From NCBI GenBank assembly GCA_046046315.1, contig JBJOKB010000090.1, forward strand, positions 1 through 28,796: DNA of 28,796 nt. Reading direction: 5' to 3'. The position numbers and the translations under genes are program-made. A model generated the notes under the pieces. That model saw only the letters and a program-made list of their open reading frames with translations, did not search any database and was not told the origin of the DNA. This document shows positions 24,247 to 28,796 of this stretch, in pieces. The DNA is from ATZT02 sp046046315 (GTDB lineage: Bacteria; Actinomycetota; Actinomycetes; S36-B12; UBA5976). Numbering within the stretch: position 1 is the first letter of the stretch; each line of letters starts with the position of its first letter.

Positions 24247-25208
24247 TTCATTAACTCCTCAAGCTCTTCCCAGAATACTTCACCACTTTTCTCAATATTT
24301 CGAGGATCAGAAATATCATATGGAAAAGAAAGCGCACCTACATTTTCGTTAGTGATTAGTTTACATCCGGAAAGTGCTGCTTCTACCACAACTCGACCTT
24401 GTGGCTCTGGCCAACGAGGTAGGTAAACGAAGTTCTTGGCCCGATTCATAATTAAAGGAATTTCATTATATGAAAGCTTGCCTAAATATGTCCCAAAATC
24501 CAAATTTATATCTGGATGAATATCTCCTACTAGATGAATATTTTTATCTCGAAACTTTTCCCTAAGCTCAAAATATCCTTTTGCCTCAGACAACACTCCA
24601 ACAAATAAGAATTCAATATCTCTTTCGGAATTGTAATTCTTAAAGACACTTGTGTTAATTATTGGATTAAGAATTAAACTTTTGTGATTCTCCGGAATTC
24701 TTACTGATTTTGAAATAACTTCTCTATGAAGTGGGCTAACGAAAATATTTGCAACTGATTTTAAATAACTTTGCCGCACAATATCTTTAAAACTAAAGCA
24801 GTTATTCGAAAAATCTCTAGTTATCAAATTTTGTTTGATCCTGCTTTTAGATTTAAATTTGCAACTCTTTTCTACTTTTCCAGAGCAGGGGAGATAACCT
24901 AAATTACAAATATCGGAGTAAGCATTGTTGAGGTGCATAAAAGGCTTATTTAACATAACTTCATTTAAGAATTTTTCAGAAAATTTGATCCAATTTCCTC
25001 GGCTCTTAATAGTGTGCGGAAAATTAAAGATATCTGCGAGCATATATAGATCAGCATCTTCTTGAATTTCAAGCTTTCGATTTCTTATCGAAGTGGTTGA
25101 AATTTGATGCCCTCGTGAGATTCCCAAATCAATTAACTGGCGATTCACCATCTCACCACCACCGGAATATTTCATTGGGTTTAGGTAAGAAATAAAGTTA
25201 ATTTTCAC
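24243..25208 (-). CDS. Glycosyltransferase family 4-like
   Basis: First gene of the minus-strand operon, 321 residues. It begins MKINFISYLNPMKYSGGGEMVNRQ, with the GT-B glycine loop. The donor domain has IEFLFVGVLSEAKGYFELRE, YLGKLSYNEIPLIMNRA and LPRWPEPQGRVVVEAALSGC, where Glu(P)QGRVVVE is the EX7E-type motif. A middle segment carries four cysteines (CNLGYLPC, then EKSC, then NNCFSF), perhaps a structural metal site or simply conserved surface. The GTG start is supported by the -10 box TAGCCT six bases upstream and no ribosome-binding site. It is divergent from the ABC transporter gene with 79 bases between them. Donor and acceptor are unknown. Confidence 0.85.
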   Translation of the reverse strand: MKINFISYLNPMKYSGGGEMVNRQLIDLGISRGHQISTTSIRNRKLEIQEDADLYMLADIFNFPHTIKSRGNWIKFSEKFLNEVMLNKPFMHLNNAYSDICNLGYLPCSGKVEKSCKFKSKSRIKQNLITRDFSNNCFSFKDIVRQSYLKSVANIFVSPLHREVISKSVRIPENHKSLILNPIINTSVFKNYNSERDIEFLFVGVLSEAKGYFELREKFRDKNIHLVGDIHPDINLDFGTYLGKLSYNEIPLIMNRAKNFVYLPRWPEPQGRVVVEAALSGCKLITNENVGALSFPYDISDPRNIEKSGEVFWEELEELMK

Positions 25209-25214
25209 GGTTGA

Positions 25215-25220
25215 AGGCTA
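25215..25220 (-). promoter_or_regulatory. -10 box (TAGCCT) for the glycosyltransferase operon
   Basis: On the minus strand TAGCCT is followed by six bases and the GTG at 25208. This gives a single leaderless promoter for the six-gene block running down to 19837. Confidence 0.45.
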
Positions 25221-25275
25221 CCAAGCACACCTAATTTGAGATGATTATGGCTCAAATAAAGCGACAGGTTAGTAA

Positions 25276-25281
25276 TAGAAT
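25276..25281 (+). promoter_or_regulatory. -10 box (TAGAAT) for the ABC transporter gene
   Basis: TAGAAT is six bases before the ATG at 25288, with no Shine-Dalgarno sequence. It forms a divergent pair with the box at 25215 in a 79-base intergenic gap. Confidence 0.5.
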
Positions 25282-25287
25282 TAGCCA

Positions 25288-27126
25288 ATGCGATTGCCTA
25301 ATTTGAGAGATCTCAAAACAAGCACTTTTTGGCAATCACTCAACACACTTCCTTCCACTGATAAACCAAAATTTCTAATAGTTTCATTGCTTCAAGTTGG
25401 GCTTGGTTTCCTAGATTTGTTAGGAATAGCAATTATCGGAGTACTTGGCGCCTTAACTGTTACTGGTATCTCTTCAAAGCAACCTGGAAATAGAGTAGCT
25501 AATTTTTTGTCAATAATCGGAATTGATGATTTAAAATTTCAAAATCAAGTAGCCATTTTGGGTGCGATCGCAACAGTGATATTGATGGTAAGAACAATCC
25601 TTTCTATTGTAATTCTCAAGCGAGTTTTTCTATTTTTGAGTAATCGCAGCGCATCAATGACATCAAACTTAGTGTCTAAATTACTTTCGCAATCATTGAT
25701 TGAGGTGCAAAAACGCTCAACGCAAGAAACGGTCTTTGCCCTAACTCACGGAGTTTCTTCGATCACCTTAGGCGTATTAGGGAGTGCTGTAAATCTGGTT
25801 TCAGATGGATCTTTATTGATCATTATTGCAATTGGTTTGTTTCTGGTAGACCCAGTTATTGCCTTTAGCTCACTTATTCTCTTTGGTGCATTGGCCATCG
25901 CGCTCTATTGGTCTATGAGTGTTAAGGCTCAGAAATTAGGCAACAAGAGTGCAGAGCTAAGTATTTTAAGTAGTAAGAAGATAATCGAGGTACTAGAGTC
26001 TTATCGAGAATCAGTAGTTAGAAATAGAAGAAGTTACTACGCAAAGCAAATCTCAGATACTCGCTATCAATTTGCGAGTACTCAAGCTGAACTGCAATTC
26101 ATGCCAAATATGAGCAAATACATTATTGAATCAGGAGTTGTTATCGGAGCCGTTGCAATCAGCGGAATCCAATTTTTACTACAAGATGCAGCCCACGCAG
26201 TTGCTACGTTGTCAGTGTTTTTGGCAGCTGGAACAAGAATTGCACCGGCAATCATGCGCCTGCAGCAAAGTGCAATTTCTATGAAAGCAAATGCTGGAAG
26301 TGCATTAAGTACCATTTCCTTAATTAAAGAGTTATCGGATATTCATTCACCAGAAAATTCGAATGCACCACTTGACACTATTCATCAAGGATTTACCGGC
26401 AATGTTGAAGTTAAAGATATTTGTTTACAGTATCCAGGAAAAGAAAATCTTGCTTTAAACATGATTAATTTGAAAATTGAAGCTGGTGAATCCGTAGCCA
26501 TTGTTGGTCCTTCCGGGGCTGGCAAAACTTCGCTAGTTGATGTATTACTTGGAGTAATAACTCCAAGTAAAGGCGATATAAAGATTTCGGATTCATCGCC
26601 ATCGACTTGTATTTCAAAGTGGCCGGGGGCAATTGCATATGTGCCACAAGATGTAAAAATTTCAGATACCACCCTAGGTGGCAATATTTCTTTGGGGTAT
26701 GAAGATCTTGAGAGCAACAATCAATTAATTTTAGAGGCAGTAAAAGTTTCTCAATTGTCTGAATTGATCAATTCATTGCCTGATGGAGTTGAAACTTTAG
26801 TGGGTGAGCGGGGTACTAATTTGAGCGGTGGTCAACGTCAACGTTTAGGAATTGCAAGGGCACTATTTACTCGACCGAAATTGCTGGTTTTAGATGAAGC
26901 AACTAGCTCTTTAGATGGCCAAACCGAGGCTGATATATCCAGTGCCATTGATGCACTTCGTGGTTCGGTAACCATCATCTTGATTGCCCACCGCCTTTCA
27001 TCGGTTAGACATGTAGATAAGGTCGTTTATATGGATTCAGGAGAGATCAAAGCAGTCGGCAGTTTTGCAGAGGTCCGAGCCAAGGTGCCTGATTTTGATC
27101 GCCAAGCTCAGTTAATGGGTCTTTAG
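25288..27126 (+). CDS. ABC transporter, fused permease-ATPase (lipid-linked glycan flippase/exporter type)
   Basis: A 612-residue half-transporter expected to work as a homodimer in the cytoplasmic membrane. The N-terminal region of about 330 residues has hydrophobic segments near 29-60, 88-116, 160-210 and 275-325. The ATPase follows: Walker A GPSGAGKT at 407-414, Q-loop YVPQDVKI, signature LSGGQRQRLGIARAL at 512-526, Walker B LLVLDEATSSLDG, and H-loop His568 in LIAHRLSSV. The architecture matches MsbA/PglK-type exporters. Lying at the end of a glycan island, next to the glycosyltransferase operon and with its own leaderless promoter, it is the likely flippase for the lipid-linked product. 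Export of another molecule cannot be excluded. Confidence 0.9.
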   Translation: MRLPNLRDLKTSTFWQSLNTLPSTDKPKFLIVSLLQVGLGFLDLLGIAIIGVLGALTVTGISSKQPGNRVANFLSIIGIDDLKFQNQVAILGAIATVILMVRTILSIVILKRVFLFLSNRSASMTSNLVSKLLSQSLIEVQKRSTQETVFALTHGVSSITLGVLGSAVNLVSDGSLLIIIAIGLFLVDPVIAFSSLILFGALAIALYWSMSVKAQKLGNKSAELSILSSKKIIEVLESYRESVVRNRRSYYAKQISDTRYQFASTQAELQFMPNMSKYIIESGVVIGAVAISGIQFLLQDAAHAVATLSVFLAAGTRIAPAIMRLQQSAISMKANAGSALSTISLIKELSDIHSPENSNAPLDTIHQGFTGNVEVKDICLQYPGKENLALNMINLKIEAGESVAIVGPSGAGKTSLVDVLLGVITPSKGDIKISDSSPSTCISKWPGAIAYVPQDVKISDTTLGGNISLGYEDLESNNQLILEAVKVSQLSELINSLPDGVETLVGERGTNLSGGQRQRLGIARALFTRPKLLVLDEATSSLDGQTEADISSAIDALRGSVTIILIAHRLSSVRHVDKVVYMDSGEIKAVGSFAEVRAKVPDFDRQAQLMGL

Positions 27127-27255
27127 TAGCTAGGTGTAAGGGCTAATTCAAAAAAAATCTCTGAATTGACCCCAGATCGAGGGCAACATTTGGCCCCCTC
27201 AGGTGTCTTACTAGGTAGAGGGCAAGACGTTGTCTCTCTGAAAGCGGGAAATCAA
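27127..27255 (+). other. Leader or N-terminal extension region of the sigma-factor gene
   Basis: This 129-base stretch either is untranslated or, from the TTG at 27166, encodes 30 extra residues. It holds a direct repeat GAGGGCAA at 27179-27186 and 27218-27225, 39 bases apart. A possible stem pairs GAGGG (27179-27183) with CCCTC (27196-27200). No clear promoter was found. Confidence 0.3.
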
Positions 27256-28617
27256 GTGTCACTTCGTAAGAAGGCTCAGGCCCCAGCATCTGTTGCTGCG
27301 TGGTCTGTTTCTGATTTATCCGCGCTATATGCAGAAAATCGCTCATCCCTAATCGCTCAAGCCCGCCGAATTCTTCGAAGCGATGCCGATGCAGCTGAAG
27401 TAGTTCAAGATGCTTTTCTGAAATTCATCTTGGCAGCACCTGAACTAGATACCGCAGATCGCGCACTTGCTTACCTTCGTACCTCAGTCAACAACCTTTG
27501 CTTGAATGTAATTCGCGCAACTGGTTCACGTCCAAACTTGGTAGCAATCGATGCCGATACAACTCAAGAGCGTTTATCTGAAATCGCAGCCGAAAATCAC
27601 ATTCCAATGGACGCCTCACTTGCTGCAGCAGAGGATGCTTCAATTATTCGTGAAGCACTTTCTCGCCTTTCTCCTTCACAACGTACAGCTTTAGTTATGT
27701 GGGAAGTTGAAGGACGCTCAACTGAAGAAATTGCAAAGGCAATTGGAACAACACCAGCGAATGTACGTCATGTTGTTACTCGCGCTCGCACTTCGTTCGT
27801 CCGAGTTTTATCTGAATGGGTTGTTGATGAAAAGACAGGTGCAACCGCGCTAGATGCATTGTCTGATACATACAAGAAGGCTGCAGAGCTTGCCAAGAAA
27901 TCCTCAAAGGTTGCACTTTCTTTGCTAATCGTTTTAGTTGCCTTCCTTGGTTTCAATTCTGAAACAGGTTCTGAGTTCAATAATGGAACCTCTATTTCTA
28001 ATTTTGCTCAAGAAGCGCCGGCAACAACAAATAAATCTGTTCAGGATGTTGTGCCTTCTACTGATGATCTTTCAAATCAAAAGGTATTGGTTGAAAATAA
28101 CTCAATTGCCTTTAGAGCATTTAATAATTTATTTGCTGGTTTATCTAAAGATGGAACACCAATTGGATTTACAGTCTCTGATTCAGCAGGAAATATTGGA
28201 TCAATTTCAGTTTCACCAACTGCTCCGATTACAAATCCAGATGGTTATGTATTGGTTTCTTTTGTTAAGTCAGTTGAAGCTAATGCCATCAATGTTCTTC
28301 TTTCACAATCCATAACGGTTGATGGAGCTGGTACCACGTATTCGGCCTCTCCCTCCGTAACTATTGCTGGAAATTGGTATCCAATTACCCTTACCCAAAC
28401 CGCTTCAAATGTGAAGCGCCTACCTAACGGTAACTACCTTTTGACCGCCACTTTATACGTGGATTCTACTGTTGAGTCGGGCATGTTCTTCGATTCCACC
28501 TCCGGGCTGGATGTCGATGCGATCCCAGGGGAAATCTCTACCCGTATAATTATGGACTCTAGCAAGAGCCAAATTCTTGCCCAGGCGATCAATGTAAGCG
28601 CTAAGGGAGTCAAGTAA
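27256..28617 (+). CDS. Membrane-tethered ECF-type RNA polymerase sigma factor with extracytoplasmic domain
   Basis: The N-terminal half is an ECF sigma factor. Region 2 covers roughly residues 20-90 (ILRSDADAAEVVQDAFLKF, AYLRTSVNNLCLNVIR). Region 4 covers about 135-185 (LSRLSPSQRTALVMWEVEG, RSTEEIAKAIGTTPANVRHV). Basic KKAAELAKKSSK then leads into a hydrophobic helix VALSLLIVLVAFLGF (about 219-233). The remaining 220 residues are Ser/Thr/Asn-rich, beta-like and free of cysteines, as in secreted domains, so the topology is sigma inside and tail outside. I chose the GTG at 27256; a TTG at 27166 would add 30 non-conserved residues. Codon use and base composition are closer to core genes than to the island. 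It probably senses the envelope and controls envelope genes, perhaps the one downstream; that is inference. Confidence 0.82.
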   Translation: MSLRKKAQAPASVAAWSVSDLSALYAENRSSLIAQARRILRSDADAAEVVQDAFLKFILAAPELDTADRALAYLRTSVNNLCLNVIRATGSRPNLVAIDADTTQERLSEIAAENHIPMDASLAAAEDASIIREALSRLSPSQRTALVMWEVEGRSTEEIAKAIGTTPANVRHVVTRARTSFVRVLSEWVVDEKTGATALDALSDTYKKAAELAKKSSKVALSLLIVLVAFLGFNSETGSEFNNGTSISNFAQEAPATTNKSVQDVVPSTDDLSNQKVLVENNSIAFRAFNNLFAGLSKDGTPIGFTVSDSAGNIGSISVSPTAPITNPDGYVLVSFVKSVEANAINVLLSQSITVDGAGTTYSASPSVTIAGNWYPITLTQTASNVKRLPNGNYLLTATLYVDSTVESGMFFDSTSGLDVDAIPGEISTRIIMDSSKSQILAQAINVSAKGVK

Positions 28618-28636
28618 ATGACTTCCAACAACCAGG

Positions 28637-28736
28637 TTTCTCCTGTGATCCGGATATCACGGGGGGAAAGAGATGCGTCAGCACGTGCGACTCATCTCAA
28701 AGCCGCCTCTAGGAAATACTTAGAGACGACTATTGA
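28637..28736 (+). promoter_or_regulatory. Structured 5' leader with three consecutive hairpins
   Basis: Hairpin 1 pairs 28637-28649 with 28656-28668: 13 continuous pairs including G-U, loop CCGGAT. Hairpin 2 pairs GAGATG (28670-28675) with CATCTC (28693-28698) and GTC with GAC, around a loop that includes the palindrome GCACGTGC. Hairpin 3 pairs 28702-28711 with 28721-28730 (8 of 10) around GGAAATACT. None is followed by a T tract. A GAAAGGAAA ribosome-binding site follows at once. It looks like a cis-regulatory leader; I do not recognise a known riboswitch class. Confidence 0.5.
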
Positions 28737-28746
28737 AAGGAAACAA

Positions 28747-28796
28747 ATGTCTACAACGACAAACTTCAAGCGCATTGCGCTTGTAGCTGTTGCAGC
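28747..28796 (+). CDS. Start of a predicted secreted protein (cut by window end)
   Basis: The visible N-terminus, MSTTTNFKRIALVAVAA, has a short polar start, a Lys-Arg pair and a hydrophobic run: the beginning of a Sec signal peptide. The ATG has an excellent GAAAGGA site at 28735-28741. The frame is open back to an ATG at 28618, but that longer reading would run through three strong hairpins and lacks its own ribosome-binding site. Following a membrane-tethered sigma gene, it could be a major envelope or S-layer-like protein; only 16 full codons are present, so that is speculation. Confidence 0.6.
   Translation, partial: MSTTTNFKRIALVAVA

Noticed and set aside
28693..28704. CTCAAAGCC resembling the CGCAAAGCC core of c-di-GMP-I riboswitches
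   Set aside because: The other conserved parts of that riboswitch (the AGGGCAAACC region and the receptor helix) are absent.
28618..28746. ATG-started reading frame running into the last gene
   Set aside because: It passes through three strong hairpins and lacks its own ribosome-binding site, whereas ATG 28747 has GAAAGGA and begins a signal-like peptide.
1114..28796. Insertion sequences, integrases, CRISPR arrays or long repeats
   Set aside because: No transposase- or integrase-like proteins, terminal inverted repeats or spaced direct repeats were seen when reading the window.

Overview
The window reads as one chromosomal segment of a low-GC, genome-streamlined actinobacterium, most likely of the freshwater acI / Nanopelagicales kind. 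That placement is an inference. It rests on tight operons, many 1 to 11 base gene overlaps, frequent GTG/TTG starts, and a repeated -10 box (TANNNT) lying 6 to 8 bases before start codons, as in leaderless actinobacterial mRNAs. No rRNA gene, transposase, integrase or CRISPR array was seen.

Left flank (1-1186): a threonylcarbamoyl-AMP synthase gene (sua5) and a tRNA-Lys(UUU). The tRNA marks the left edge of a surface-polysaccharide island that fills about 1.2 to 27.1 kb. Module 1 (1286-5039) encodes two split thiamine-diphosphate enzymes in tandem: a pyruvate-dehydrogenase-E1-like alpha/beta pair and a two-gene transketolase. Module 2 (5097-10758) holds an SDR sugar epimerase/reductase, a small helical protein, two aldo/keto reductases with an unusual C-terminal ParB/Srx-like extension, a TylF-like O-methyltransferase and a GT-B-like glycosyltransferase. 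Module 3 (10852-16582) is a heptose pathway. It has GmhA isomerase, HddA kinase, a histidine phosphatase in the place expected for GmhB, a GDP-mannose-4,6-dehydratase-like SDR, a 3,5-epimerase resembling Campylobacter jejuni MlghB/Cj1430, and two further SDRs. Module 4 (16608-19857) makes dTDP-L-rhamnose, with rmlA divergent from rmlB-rmlD-rmlC. Module 5 (19837-25208, minus strand) is an AT-rich block of five glycosyltransferases and one methyltransferase. Module 6 (25288-27126) is a full-length ABC exporter/flippase.

Right flank (27127-28796): base composition returns to a more core-like value. I counted 26 of 60 G+C at 27301-27360 against 15 of 60 at 24601-24660. This flank has an ECF-type sigma factor with a transmembrane helix and a long extracytoplasmic tail. 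A highly structured leader RNA follows, and then the start of a secreted protein cut by the window end.

Together the genes appear to make activated rhamnose and one or more modified heptoses, possibly 6-deoxy, O-methylated or carbon-branched. The glycosyltransferases would assemble them and the ABC protein would move the lipid-linked glycan across the membrane. No initiating phosphoglycosyltransferase, polymerase, heptose guanylyltransferase (HddC) or GmhB is present, so those steps must be encoded elsewhere or done by other enzymes.
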